Source: Clostridia bacterium
GTDB lineage: Bacteria; Bacillota; Clostridia; Christensenellales; Borkfalkiaceae
Length of the DNA stretch: 24,160 nucleotides
Direction of reading: 5' to 3'
Assembly: GCA_900767815.1 (NCBI GenBank)
Contig: CAAGAM010000027.1
Span: forward strand, 1-24,160
The translations under genes were made by a program, and so were the position numbers. Below are positions 14,149-21,862 of the stretch, piece by piece (within the stretch, counting starts at the first letter, position 1; the number at the start of each line of letters is the position of its first letter). The notes under the pieces were generated by a model. The model was not told where the DNA came from, searched no databases, and worked only from the letters and a program-made list of their open reading frames with translations.

Positions 14149-15105
14149 TTAAATATCAACTTTGTTAAGAAGTTGCTCGTCGTTTTCGCGGAGTTCCTTG
14201 GGAACGATTATGTTATCGTAATCGATAAAATATTTCTTCTTGTTTATCGTGTAATTATCGACGAGCCTCATACAGGAAATCATGAGCGCATAGAAAGAAG
14301 AAATGATTACCGTGCCGACGCCGAGCGTGAAAAACAACATCGAAACGGCAAGATAAACGTAAAGCACCGTGACGGAAAGATACGCCGAAAACATCTTCCA
14401 GAAATATTCCTTACTCGGAAACAATCCCTTTCTAAACGCCTCTTTCGCCTTCATTCCGCCGATTATCATATTTGTCGAAACGCGGCTTAAACAGGTGGAA
14501 TAAATCGTTACGGCAAACGTCAGAACGGATACGCCTAAAAACACGGCGACAAGCGGCGCAAGCTGCGCAACAAAATAGACGATTACGAAAACCACCGCCG
14601 CGACTACCGCGTAATAAACGATCGCCACAATGGCGTCGATAAGCTGAAATCTTATGATTTTCCTTAAATTTTCGAACATTACGCTTAAATAAGGTCTGTG
14701 CGATAAACTCGACATATGCTCGTCGATCATTATAAGCATCGTGGAATTGCTTATACCTGCGAATATTCTGTAAAGATAAATTATCAGAATACTGATAACC
14801 ACCGCCCAGACTATGTTCGCAAAATGGCTTACGATTCCGTTAACAAACACCTGAAAGTCCGCAATCAGCGGCGAATCCGTTCCGTTCGCGGCGAACGCTT
14901 TCTGATTCTGCACAAGTGATTTCACTATATCCGCGATATCTTTAAGAACGGGCGCAAGGTTTTCAAGCATCGGCTTTAAGCTTATCCTGAGCGTGACGTA
15001 CAAGCCCGCCGCGAAGACGACGAAAAGAATGGCTTTATATAAGATATTTTTAAATATAAGCCCGAAGTTTCCGAGGGCTATTTTAAAAGCGTTTATAACT
15101 CGCAT
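14149..15105 (-). CDS. Six-pass membrane protein of unknown function
   Basis: The ATG at 15103-15105 has GGGAG in front and gives 318 residues. About six hydrophobic segments are visible: one near 20-40, one near 110-130, two in the stretch around 165-215, and two near 245-300. A soluble segment lies between the first two. The N-terminal MRVINAFKIALGNFGLIFKN resembles proteins in which an amphipathic helix precedes the first membrane helix. No transport or enzyme motif is seen and I do not recognise the family. The tail ends in charged residues in the cytoplasm. Confidence 0.75.
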   Translation of the reverse strand: MRVINAFKIALGNFGLIFKNILYKAILFVVFAAGLYVTLRISLKPMLENLAPVLKDIADIVKSLVQNQKAFAANGTDSPLIADFQVFVNGIVSHFANIVWAVVISILIIYLYRIFAGISNSTMLIMIDEHMSSLSHRPYLSVMFENLRKIIRFQLIDAIVAIVYYAVVAAVVFVIVYFVAQLAPLVAVFLGVSVLTFAVTIYSTCLSRVSTNMIIGGMKAKEAFRKGLFPSKEYFWKMFSAYLSVTVLYVYLAVSMLFFTLGVGTVIISSFYALMISCMRLVDNYTINKKKYFIDYDNIIVPKELRENDEQLLNKVDI

Positions 15106-15147
15106 TTTTTCTCCCGATTTTAAATTGATTGTATAATTAACAAATTC

Positions 15148-15178
15148 GGGCTGTCGCATAAAACCCCTGCAACAGCCC
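15148..15178 (-). terminator. Hairpin after the lipoprotein gene
   Basis: A 10-pair stem, GGGCTGTTGC with GCGACAGCCC, has an 11-base loop and starts about 20 bases after the lipoprotein stop. The following bases (GAATTTGTTAATT) are only moderately T-rich, so termination may be partial. Confidence 0.55.
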
Positions 15179-15198
15179 TCTTCCGCTATTTTATTCGG

Positions 15199-16149
15199 TT
15201 ATTTGGAAAACGTTATGCTCTTAATCGTTATTCCCTTCGAGGGACGAAGAACTACATATTTAGCGTTGTTTTCGATAGCTTTAAGGTAAGCTTCGCCTTT
15301 TTCGGTATCCTTAGTGACTTTAACGGTGTAAGCACCCGAAGCGTCTTTAACGAAAGTTTCGCCGTCGGATTCTACCATATAATCTCTGCCGTAATCGCCG
15401 ATTGCGCCGATAAGCGTCTTGTTCTCGTCCGTATCTTCGGGTTCGTAAGCGAAATAGTAAACCTTTTCGTCGTTCGAACCTTTCTTGTAATCTTCGAGAA
15501 TGGCTTTAACGCGCGTATAGCTCGACTTTTTATCTTTGCTTGCGTCGTTTTTGTCCGCTTTTCCGAAGATAACGAAATCTTTATATGCGCTTGAAGACGT
15601 TCCGTAATAAGAACTGCTTCCGAAAGTTACCGAAATCGCTCCCTTTGCGGTGTCGTACCGATTCGTATCGTCGTCGATCGCTCTTTTTAAAACGAGCGCG
15701 CCGTCGGATAAATCGAGAGACGTTCCCTCATACTTAAAGCCGTTGTTTTCAAACTCTCCCACAAGGGTGAATTTCGAAGTGTACATTTCCTGCTCTTTCT
15801 GTTTAAGCGATTTAACGTACGCGTCGTTTATGATCGACGAATATTTATCGTCGAGAGACTTATAATCCTTATCGGTTTCGCCGAAGGTGATAAAGCTCGC
15901 AACGTCGCTCACAGCGGAACCGTTATAAAAACCTTTTTCCGCAAGATACTTGAAATGCGCGATGGAAGAAGGCGCGATATTCATGTAAAGCTCGAAGTCG
16001 ATTGCTTCTTCCTTGCCGCCCACGTCGAACGTTACGGTACATTTTTCGATTTTGCTGCCGTTTTTAATGGTGTCTCCGCAGCTCGTCGTCAACACGCATA
16101 CGCCCGCAGTCATAATAGCGGCTAAAATTCCGCTGAGTAATTTTTTCAT
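15199..16149 (-). CDS. Lipoprotein with degenerate cyclophilin-like domain
   Basis: The ATG at 16147-16149, with GGAGGG in front, gives 316 residues starting MKKLLSG. The lipobox is LTTSC with lipidated Cys24, so the protein is anchored outside the membrane. The region after it follows a cyclophilin-type prolyl isomerase pattern: FELYMNIAPSSIAHFKYLAE, GFYNGSAVSDV and later SSAYKDFVIFGKADK. The catalytic arginine that normally sits in FHRV is replaced (VSDV), and about 60 extra residues interrupt the domain. It may be a folding helper without classical isomerase activity. It has its own promoter. Confidence 0.75.
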   Translation of the reverse strand: MKKLLSGILAAIMTAGVCVLTTSCGDTIKNGSKIEKCTVTFDVGGKEEAIDFELYMNIAPSSIAHFKYLAEKGFYNGSAVSDVASFITFGETDKDYKSLDDKYSSIINDAYVKSLKQKEQEMYTSKFTLVGEFENNGFKYEGTSLDLSDGALVLKRAIDDDTNRYDTAKGAISVTFGSSSYYGTSSSAYKDFVIFGKADKNDASKDKKSSYTRVKAILEDYKKGSNDEKVYYFAYEPEDTDENKTLIGAIGDYGRDYMVESDGETFVKDASGAYTVKVTKDTEKGEAYLKAIENNAKYVVLRPSKGITIKSITFSK

Positions 16150-16264
16150 AAAGCCCTCCGTATAAGAGTATAATCGGTATAATATGCATCGGCGCCCGAA
16201 TCTTTTTGCCGCGGAACGGCATTTTAACTTCGACGCAATGCATAAACCTATAAATATATATATT

Positions 16265-16293
16265 ATTTTACAATTATTGGCGACTGTTGTCAA
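16265..16293 (-). promoter_or_regulatory. Sigma-A promoter of the lipoprotein gene
   Basis: On the minus strand TTGACA (16288-16293) and TAAAAT (16265-16270) have a 17-base spacer. The leader is about 110 bases. Confidence 0.75.
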
Positions 16294-16333
16294 CCTTTAA
16301 CGCAAGATATTTTTAGTTATTTTGATGAAAAAG

Positions 16334-16413
16334 ACGTTTTATCCCGAAATTGCCGTTATTTTCCGCCCGAAAACCGTCTTATCGCGAAGTTGCGGTTATT
16401 CTCCGCCCAAAAG
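16334..16413. repeat. Two 40-base tandem copies across a gene end
   Basis: Bases 16334-16373 and 16374-16413 align with no gap and about 80% identity (8 differences). The second copy includes the stop codon and last codons of the zinc-ribbon gene; the first is outside the gene. It looks like a small old duplication of the gene's 3' end. Confidence 0.7.
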
Positions 16414-17490
16414 GTAGAAAAGCCATACCAGAAAGACGGCGGCGGCGACGCCGAGTATGCCCGCAAGAAGAACTCTCCACGGCGAAACGGGAGTTTTGCC
16501 GGTGATTTTCGCCGTACTTCCGTTCATATATACCCTGTATTTCTTCTTTCTGAACGCAAAGTTCATGAGATAAACGGGGATAAGCATGTATTTGAATTTA
16601 ACGGCTTCGTATTGCGTGGAAACGTTGAGATAATCGACGACGTCGCAATGAAGCGAGCTTTCGATATCGGAACGGATATCGCGGGTCATCGTATCTTTCG
16701 CGTCGCCCCAACAACTTTTAAGGTCGCGCTTATATGCGTCCGCAACGTAACCCGAAAGATATTTGCTCTCGTAAACGCATGCGTCTTTTGCCCTGTACGG
16801 CGACAATTTATCGAGAGTTTTCTGGTCGAGATTATCGTTCGATACGATCATAACGTCGTCGAAAAACTTATCGTACCCGCCTGAAACGTTACGATAAACG
16901 ATATACGTTTCGGTACGCTTGTTTTTTCCCGAGCCGACTACCCTCGTGTGCCTGTCGCCCACTCTGCCGTTATACCGCGAATACGTCTGGCTGTCAAACG
17001 TAAAACACGGTTCGTAAACGCCGTGCGTGTTTTCGACGGTTAAGCTTTTTTTGAAGGAGCGCGGCGCAAAAATTTTCTTTTTTGCCCATTTTTTCGCCTG
17101 TTCGTTAGCCTGAGCGACAGAAACCATAAACGGAATCACAGCTCCCGGGCGCAATCCGTCGAAGCTGCCGCTTTTCACGACGTGTGAAGTTCCGCAATAA
17201 GGGCAGATAACGGCTTGTTCGTCCGTGCCGACAATAATAGTCGCGCCGCAGTTTTCGCAAGTGTAAGTCGCCTGCTCGTTCTTGTTCCACTTCTCCGCCT
17301 GCTCGAATCCGCTTTCTATATCGTTTTCGACTACGTTTTTATTTTTTTCGACACGCTTAAAAAACCCGCAATACTCGCATTTAAGCATTTGAGAATTGGG
17401 GTCAAAAACCATCTTACCGCCGCAACTCGGACATTTCTCGTAATCGGTTTTTATTTGTTTAAGGTCGTTTTCAAATTCGTTATCACTCAT
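16396..17490 (-). CDS. Zinc-ribbon membrane protein (YdjG-like)
   Basis: The 364-residue protein has two zinc ribbons: CPSCGG (20-25) with CEYCG (38-42), and CENCG (78-82) with CPYCG (97-101). A large middle region is rich in Tyr and charged residues (SQTYSRYNGRVGDRHTRV). A single C-terminal membrane helix (about 342-360) then leaves a very short end outside or in the membrane. This order matches B. subtilis YdjG, whose operon (ydjFGHI) also codes for a PspA-like protein and the SPFH protein YdjI and is linked to membrane stress. A YdjI-like gene lies 370 bases upstream here, which supports the call. The ribosome site is weak. Confidence 0.78.
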   Translation of the reverse strand: MSDNEFENDLKQIKTDYEKCPSCGGKMVFDPNSQMLKCEYCGFFKRVEKNKNVVENDIESGFEQAEKWNKNEQATYTCENCGATIIVGTDEQAVICPYCGTSHVVKSGSFDGLRPGAVIPFMVSVAQANEQAKKWAKKKIFAPRSFKKSLTVENTHGVYEPCFTFDSQTYSRYNGRVGDRHTRVVGSGKNKRTETYIVYRNVSGGYDKFFDDVMIVSNDNLDQKTLDKLSPYRAKDACVYESKYLSGYVADAYKRDLKSCWGDAKDTMTRDIRSDIESSLHCDVVDYLNVSTQYEAVKFKYMLIPVYLMNFAFRKKKYRVYMNGSTAKITGKTPVSPWRVLLAGILGVAAAVFLVWLFYLLGGE

Positions 17491-17556
17491 ACAGTCTTGC
17501 CAATTTACCGTTCTGATAATCGCAAACGATTGTACGGTATGCGATTTTCAAAGTTT

Positions 17557-17751
17557 TCAGATGTTGTTGAGTTCTTCGAGCATCTTATCGAGATCGGCGC
17601 CGTGAACCTGAGCCGCTTCGCCGACGGTTTCTCCGTGAGCGATCGCGCAGCCGAGGCAGTGCATTCCGTATCTCATAAGTATTTCGCCCGCGTTGGGGTT
17701 GATGTCGAGTGCGTCAACGATAATAGTATCCGCAGTAATTTTTTTATCCAT
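17557..17751 (-). CDS. DUF1858 redox-disulfide protein
   Basis: The 64-residue protein belongs to the DUF1858 (prismane-associated, TIGR03980) family: a small helical domain with a GMHCLGCAIA motif (Cys32, Cys35) near the middle. These proteins often occur beside redox enzymes and may bind a metal or form a disulfide; the true role is not known. GGAG precedes the ATG. It lies between the YdjG-like and YdjI-like genes. Confidence 0.88.
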   Translation of the reverse strand: MDKKITADTIIVDALDINPNAGEILMRYGMHCLGCAIAHGETVGEAAQVHGADLDKMLEELNNI

Positions 17752-17860
17752 GATATCGTCTCCTTTATATTGTATTTTCCTATTTATTGAGTATGCCGAA
17801 CGTATCGGTTTTTATTTATAATCGGCGTTATTTTTTCTCCGATAATTTAATTTTTCAAAA

Positions 17861-18916
17861 TCAGCCGAGTTTTTTGCCGCACTCGGGGCAGAATTTAGCT
17901 CCCGCGCTCACTTTTGCTCCGCATTCGGGGCAGAACTTGGTTGCCGACACGGCTTTTCCGCACTCGGGACAGAACTTCGAGCCTGCGGGAACGGTCTTCC
18001 CGCAAGACGGACAAACCGTTCCGCCCGCCGCATTGTTTGCGTTGCCGCTATTTTGATTGTTGCTTCCCGCCATAGCGTTAGCCATAATCGCGCCGATTCC
18101 CGCGCCCGCGCCGATTCCGACGCCGCCCGCCATAAACGCGCCGCCGACGCCCTGATTTGCCGCAGCCGTCTTCATTGCCTCCGCCGCGGAAACCTTCATG
18201 AGGGTATCCGTAGAATCGCCGAGGATTCCGAGCTTCGTTCTTTCGTCCATCGCCTTCGTAACTTCTTCGGGAAGCGACATGTTTTCGATGAAGAGATTGA
18301 CGAGCTTAAGACCCAACTCGTTAAACTTGTTCTGAACGGATCCCTTAACGATTTCGTTGAACTCGAGCGTGTTAGCCGCCAGATCAAGCGCGGAAACCTT
18401 GCTTTCGCCGAGAGAATCGGCAAAGCAGGAAAGAAGCATCGATTTTAAGAAATCGTTTATATCGTCGGTAACGAAAGAGCTGTTCGTGCCGAAAAGTTCT
18501 TTTAAGAACACCGCGGGGTCGTCAACCTTATACGAGAAGGTACCGAACGCCCTCACTCTCACCATTCCGAAGCGGGAATCGCTCATCATGATCGGGTTTT
18601 TCGTCCCCCACTGAATGTTGGTGAACTGCTTTGTGTTGATGTAATAAATATCGCAGGTTATAGGGGTCTGGAACCCGTATTTCCACCCTGCAAGTTTTGA
18701 AAGGATGGGGAAAATATCCGTTCCGAGATCGTAAAGACCGGGACCGAACACGTCCGCTATCTGTCCTTTATGAACAAAAATCGCGCATTGCGATTCCTTA
18801 ACGGTAAGCGTCGATTTATTGTTGATTTCCCTTCCGTAATTTTTAAGGGGATATTTATAAACGAGTGTGTTTTTGCTGTCGTCGTTCCAGACGACGTTAA
18901 GTCTGAACAGAGCCAT
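17861..18916 (-). CDS. SPFH-domain zinc-ribbon protein (YdjI-like)
   Basis: The 351-residue protein begins with an SPFH/virion-core-like domain (about 20-235; NNKSTLTVKESQCAIFVHKG, VFGPGLYDLGT). A Gly/Ala-rich segment (about 255-285) may insert into membrane. Four CxxC pairs follow (CPSCGK, FCPECGK, FCPECGA, FCPECGK), making two zinc ribbons at the C-terminus. This matches the YdjI family. SPFH proteins form large membrane-bound oligomers; YdjI is reported to place the PspA-like YdjF at membrane. No pspA homologue lies in this window. AGGAG precedes the ATG, with a sigma-A promoter further upstream. Confidence 0.88.
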   Translation of the reverse strand: MALFRLNVVWNDDSKNTLVYKYPLKNYGREINNKSTLTVKESQCAIFVHKGQIADVFGPGLYDLGTDIFPILSKLAGWKYGFQTPITCDIYYINTKQFTNIQWGTKNPIMMSDSRFGMVRVRAFGTFSYKVDDPAVFLKELFGTNSSFVTDDINDFLKSMLLSCFADSLGESKVSALDLAANTLEFNEIVKGSVQNKFNELGLKLVNLFIENMSLPEEVTKAMDERTKLGILGDSTDTLMKVSAAEAMKTAAANQGVGGAFMAGGVGIGAGAGIGAIMANAMAGSNNQNSGNANNAAGGTVCPSCGKTVPAGSKFCPECGKAVSATKFCPECGAKVSAGAKFCPECGKKLG

Positions 18917-18986
18917 GTTAAATTCTCCTTGTATTTTTTTTCACGCGTTTATACGCGGATATATGCTTTTTTTGCGTTACGCCTGT

Positions 18987-19015
18987 ATTATAGCACAAAT
19001 AGTAAGTTTACACAA
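18987..19015 (-). promoter_or_regulatory. Sigma-A promoter of the SPFH gene
   Basis: On the minus strand TATAAT (18987-18992) and TTGTGT (19010-19015) have a 17-base spacer. No SigW-type sequence was recognised. Confidence 0.65.
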
Positions 19016-19069
19016 CAATTTTTATACTTTATTATGTATTTAATATTCGGGGTGCCTTTTGTCTGCCTT

Positions 19070-20680
19070 TTATTTACGGTGATTCTTTTTTCCCGTCGCC
19101 GTCAGAATTCCGAGCGCAATCAGCGCGCCGCTGCATATAATCGGAAAAACGATGCTTTTGCCCTTCTTTTCGGTCCCGTCTTTGCCGGTCTCTCCGTCGT
19201 TATCGTTTCCGCCCGCCGCGCCACTCGTCGTATTGCTCGTCGTTCTGCCGGGCATTCCGTCGCTTCCGCTCGATTTATCTCTTTCGTCTGTTTCACCGCT
19301 TTCGCTTGTTTTGCTACTTTCTTTCTCGCCGCTTTCGCTTGTTCTGTCGCTTTCTTTCTCTCCGCTTTTGCTTGTTTCGTCGCTTTCTTTCTCTAACCTT
19401 TCCGCCTCTGAGCGTTCGCTTGTTTTACGGCCGTCGCCGTCCGATTCGGCGTGTTCCTCTTCTTTGTCGCTTGCCGTTTCAGCTTCCGGCTCCACTTCTC
19501 TGTCGCTTGCCGTTTCAGCTTCCGGCTCCGCTTCTTTGTCGCTTGCCGTTTCAACTTCCGGCTCAAATTCTCCGATGCTTTCGCTTAGCGTCTCCGACCC
19601 GCCTTCGTTCACCGATTCCGACTCAAACTCGGATTCATATTCCGACTCTCTTTCGGATTCTCTCACAAATTCACTATCGCCCTCGGATTCACGTTCGGAT
19701 TCACGTTCGAATTCGCTTTCCGATACAGATTCGCTTTCAGATACAGTTTCGCTTTCCGATACACTCTCGGATTCAATCTCCGATTCAGACTCGTTCAAAC
19801 TTTCCGATTCCGGAATACTTTCCTTTTCCGAGTGAGTTTCGCTTATATTTTCCGATTCGCCGCATTCCGAATCGGACACGCTCGCGGATATGCTTTCCGA
19901 AGTACTTTCTTCCGTCCCGATTGTTTCGCTTTCGCCCGACGATTCGTCGCCGCTCTGACGGATTTCGCCCTTTTTAACTTCTACGGTTACAAAGGCTCTG
20001 CGTTCATACGCAAAAGAACAACTTATTTTTGCCGTGCCGACGCTTACGGCGGTAACCACCCCGTCTTCGACGGTCAGAACTTTCTTTTTCGACGAATACC
20101 ACTTTCCGCCGAAACATTTCGGGTCGGGGTTGCAGGTAAAATTCAGTTTTCTTGTCTCTCCGACGTAAAGGGTAATTTCCGTCGCTCCGCCGTATTCAAA
20201 ATTCACTTTCGGCTCGTAACGCAAACTTTCGCCGAAATCGGAATCATAGCTAACCGCCCAGTCGATATCGCAGGACAATGATTTACCGTTTCGGGAAACT
20301 TTAAAGCCTTTTTTCAGACTCAGAACACTCTTTTTAAGGCGTTCGACGCCGACTTTATCTTTAAACCGAATAATTATCGCGCCTTCGGCACTCACTTCGG
20401 GATGCTCCGCGTCAACGGGAATAACCGCACCAGAAGAATCGGTCAGACAGATATATTTCCCGTCGATAACGAGATTATCCCCGGACACCTTTTCATCGAT
20501 TGCGAAATTCAATTGTAAACCGTTCTCGCACGTAACCGCGGAAACGACAAGCGTATCCGCATCTTTTGCATTGTCTGCGTTTGCTTCGTGCCGCGCCGAG
20601 AACATCGACAGCCCGATTAAAACCAGAATCGCCGCAATCGAGCCGAAAAACAAAATTTTATCTCTTGTAAAACCGCGCAT
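19070..20680 (-). CDS. Surface protein with Big2-like domain and Ser/Glu stalk
   Basis: The 536-residue protein has an N-terminal membrane segment (about 9-27) acting as signal or anchor. Beta-rich modules follow, including a Big2-like domain (about 155-240; LYVGETRKLNFTCNPDP, GVVTAVSVGTAKISC). A stalk of about 240 residues made almost only of Ser and acidic residues, with some Thr and Lys, comes next, containing short tandem repeats. A C-terminal hydrophobic helix (about 505-526) with a KKNHRK end is typical of wall-sorted proteins, but no LPxTG motif is present. It probably stands off the cell envelope as a rod. The ribosome site before the ATG is weak. Single-gene unit with its own promoter. 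Confidence 0.82.
   Translation of the reverse strand: MRGFTRDKILFFGSIAAILVLIGLSMFSARHEANADNAKDADTLVVSAVTCENGLQLNFAIDEKVSGDNLVIDGKYICLTDSSGAVIPVDAEHPEVSAEGAIIIRFKDKVGVERLKKSVLSLKKGFKVSRNGKSLSCDIDWAVSYDSDFGESLRYEPKVNFEYGGATEITLYVGETRKLNFTCNPDPKCFGGKWYSSKKKVLTVEDGVVTAVSVGTAKISCSFAYERRAFVTVEVKKGEIRQSGDESSGESETIGTEESTSESISASVSDSECGESENISETHSEKESIPESESLNESESEIESESVSESETVSESESVSESEFERESERESEGDSEFVRESERESEYESEFESESVNEGGSETLSESIGEFEPEVETASDKEAEPEAETASDREVEPEAETASDKEEEHAESDGDGRKTSERSEAERLEKESDETSKSGEKESDRTSESGEKESSKTSESGETDERDKSSGSDGMPGRTTSNTTSGAAGGNDNDGETGKDGTEKKGKSIVFPIICSGALIALGILTATGKKNHRK
19466..19570. repeat. 36-base tandem repeats in the stalk region
   Basis: Three consecutive copies start at 19466, 19502 and 19538, each beginning GTCGCTTGCCGTTTCA, and encode a 12-residue unit of the form EAETASDKEAEP on the minus strand. 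High identity points to recent expansion; copy number may vary between strains. Confidence 0.85.
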
Positions 20681-20702
20681 TATCGAATATAACCCGTTAC
20701 GG

Positions 20703-20725
20703 AATTTAAAGCATTGCCTTAAATT
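20703..20725 (-). other. Hairpin in leader of the surface-protein gene
   Basis: AATTTAAGGC and GCTTTAAATT (minus strand) form ten pairs with a three-base loop, extended by GGAA/TTCC with one bulge. It lies about 20 bases before the ATG and could hide the weak ribosome site. Confidence 0.5.
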
Positions 20726-20759
20726 GTTCCGATTCCCTTTACCCTATATACCGATTCAA

Positions 20760-20788
20760 ATAATATCACAATATTATATCTTTGTCAA
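20760..20788 (-). promoter_or_regulatory. Sigma-A promoter of the surface-protein gene
   Basis: On the minus strand TTGACA (20783-20788) and TATTAT (20760-20765) have a 17-base spacer. The leader is about 70 bases. Between 20789 and 20944 I see only an AT-rich hairpin (AAAAGC/GCTTTT, about 20877) and no gene. Confidence 0.75.
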
Positions 20789-20944
20789 CACGGGAAGCCG
20801 AATAGCCGAAAAATATTTGTATTTACGCCCGAATATCACGGAATGATATTATAATCACACCCCTTCCGAAAAAGAAAAAGCGCATAAGCTTTTTTTTGGT
20901 TCAGCCTCAAACGGTTGTGCATAATCCCCGCCGAAACGACAACA

Positions 20945-20974
20945 CCCCGACGGAACAGACGATTCCGATCGGGG
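20945..20974. terminator. GC-rich hairpin after the rhamnosidase remnant
   Basis: The arms CCCCGA-CGGA and TCCG-A-TCGGGG have a 9-base loop and a one-base bulge. It lies just after the end of the decayed glycosidase on the minus strand and probably was its terminator; the T-tail is poor. Confidence 0.5.
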
Positions 20975-20985
20975 CAACACTTTAA

Positions 20986-21300
20986 TTATTTTACTATATC
21001 GACTTCTTTCGGCGCGTTTATTTTACTGATGATTTTCCCGCTCACGCGTTTATGCTCTATAAATACAACTCCGAAAGGCGTGGGATACGCGCCTTTGACT
21101 TCGTTTATTCCGTCGGGTAATGCGGGACTGATTTTTATCTTTTTGCAACCTGCGGACAACACCGTTACTCCGAGCAGATATTTCGTTACGAAACCGACCA
21201 CGCCTTCTTACCCCCGTCGTTTTGGTTCGGGCGAAGTTCGATTGCAGGATTCATTTCGGGAAAACGAAGATAACTTCCGTCGTACTTCGGCAAACAAAAC
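20986..21300 (-). pseudogene. Decayed GH78-type alpha-L-rhamnosidase, C-terminal remnant
   Basis: The open part (20986-21201) encodes FVTKYLLGVTVL, GCKKIKISPALPDG, GAYPTPFGVVFIEHKR and a final APKEV segment. These match the closing beta-sandwich of GH78-type rhamnosidases, where 'YPTPYG...V..HKR' is typical. In this frame a TAA lies directly upstream. The neighbouring frame reads through 21300 to KKAWS at about 21195, and inserting one base there would give AWSGFVTKYLLGV, close to the conserved family form. So at least one base was probably lost and the main catalytic domain is gone. Only a non-ATG start is available. Confidence 0.6.
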
Positions 21301-21310
21301 AACATTTAAT

Positions 21311-21343
21311 AAAAAAATAGCCCGGCTGAAAAGTCGGGCTATT
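21311..21343 (-). terminator. Intrinsic terminator of the small HTH gene
   Basis: On the minus strand AATAGCCCG and CGGGCTATT form nine perfect pairs with a 10-base loop and run into a T-run. It lies about 65 bases after the stop of the HTH gene. Confidence 0.85.
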
Positions 21344-21409
21344 TGTATGAGATTATTTAGTTGTAGTTACAAATCAGCAAAACGTTGCCATATATTTCAA
21401 GTAAGCGCG

Positions 21410-21685
21410 TTATCGTCTGCGCCGGACCGTTGTGCGATTAATTCCGAGTATAGCCGCTATTTCGCAATGTCCGAGTCCGCTCATATGGCAATTTACAACT
21501 TCGATTTCGGCTTTTGTAAGGTTCATTTGCCCGATTTTGTCGTCTATAGCGACATAATCTTCTTCCGCTGCTTCATTTACAGGTTCAGTTGTAAGTTTAG
21601 TCGCAATTTCATCGTTAAGGCTTACAGTTAAATTTGCAGGTTCGACGCAATCGCGCAACAAATAATTATTCTTGCTATGAAACAT
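21410..21685 (-). CDS. Small helix-turn-helix (sigma region 4-like) protein
   Basis: The ATG at 21683-21685 has GGGGAGG right in front and gives 91 residues; the longer frame needs a TTG start. The C-terminal half is a helix-turn-helix, with LTKAEIEVVNCHMSGLGHCE then IAAILGINRTTVRRRR, like sigma-70 region 4 or LuxR-type domains. The acidic N-terminal half is not recognised. The protein ends on the recognition helix, where relatives normally carry another helix, so it may be truncated. It lies upstream of a decayed glycosidase and downstream of a GH95-like gene; its role is unknown. Confidence 0.65.
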   Translation of the reverse strand: MFHSKNNYLLRDCVEPANLTVSLNDEIATKLTTEPVNEAAEEDYVAIDDKIGQMNLTKAEIEVVNCHMSGLGHCEIAAILGINRTTVRRRR

Positions 21686-21783
21686 AAACCTCCCCTTATT
21701 CAACAAAATGTTATAAGTTTTGCAATTTTGGTCGTATTATTTTTTTTTTAAGCGACCTTCTATGCGTCTTACGGAATCGCAAT

Positions 21784-21818
21784 ATCCTATCGCCTTAATA
21801 TCCATTATCCTATCGCCG
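21784..21818. repeat. Short direct repeat in intergenic gap
   Basis: ATCCTATCGCC occurs twice about 23 bases apart, in the 177-base gap between the GH95-like gene and the HTH gene. It could be a regulator-binding pair or chance. Nothing else is seen in the gap apart from a long T-run. Confidence 0.35.
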
Positions 21819-21862
21819 CGAATACGCGATTTTTCCATCCTTTTTCGTTGAAAATCCGCCTT

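Noticed and set aside
19070..19260. LPxTG sortase signal in the stalk protein
   Set aside because: Only MPGRT and ETGKDG-like strings occur; none has the LPxTG order before the hydrophobic tail.
19152..19835. Long plus-strand open frames rich in Ser/Leu/Phe opposite the stalk gene
   Set aside because: They mirror the biased codons of the Ser/Glu repeats on the minus strand; no ribosome site, promoter or family pattern.
20915..21631. 238-residue plus-strand frame
   Set aside because: It runs antisense through the GH78 remnant, the HTH terminator and part of the HTH gene; composition is not protein-like and it has no start signals.
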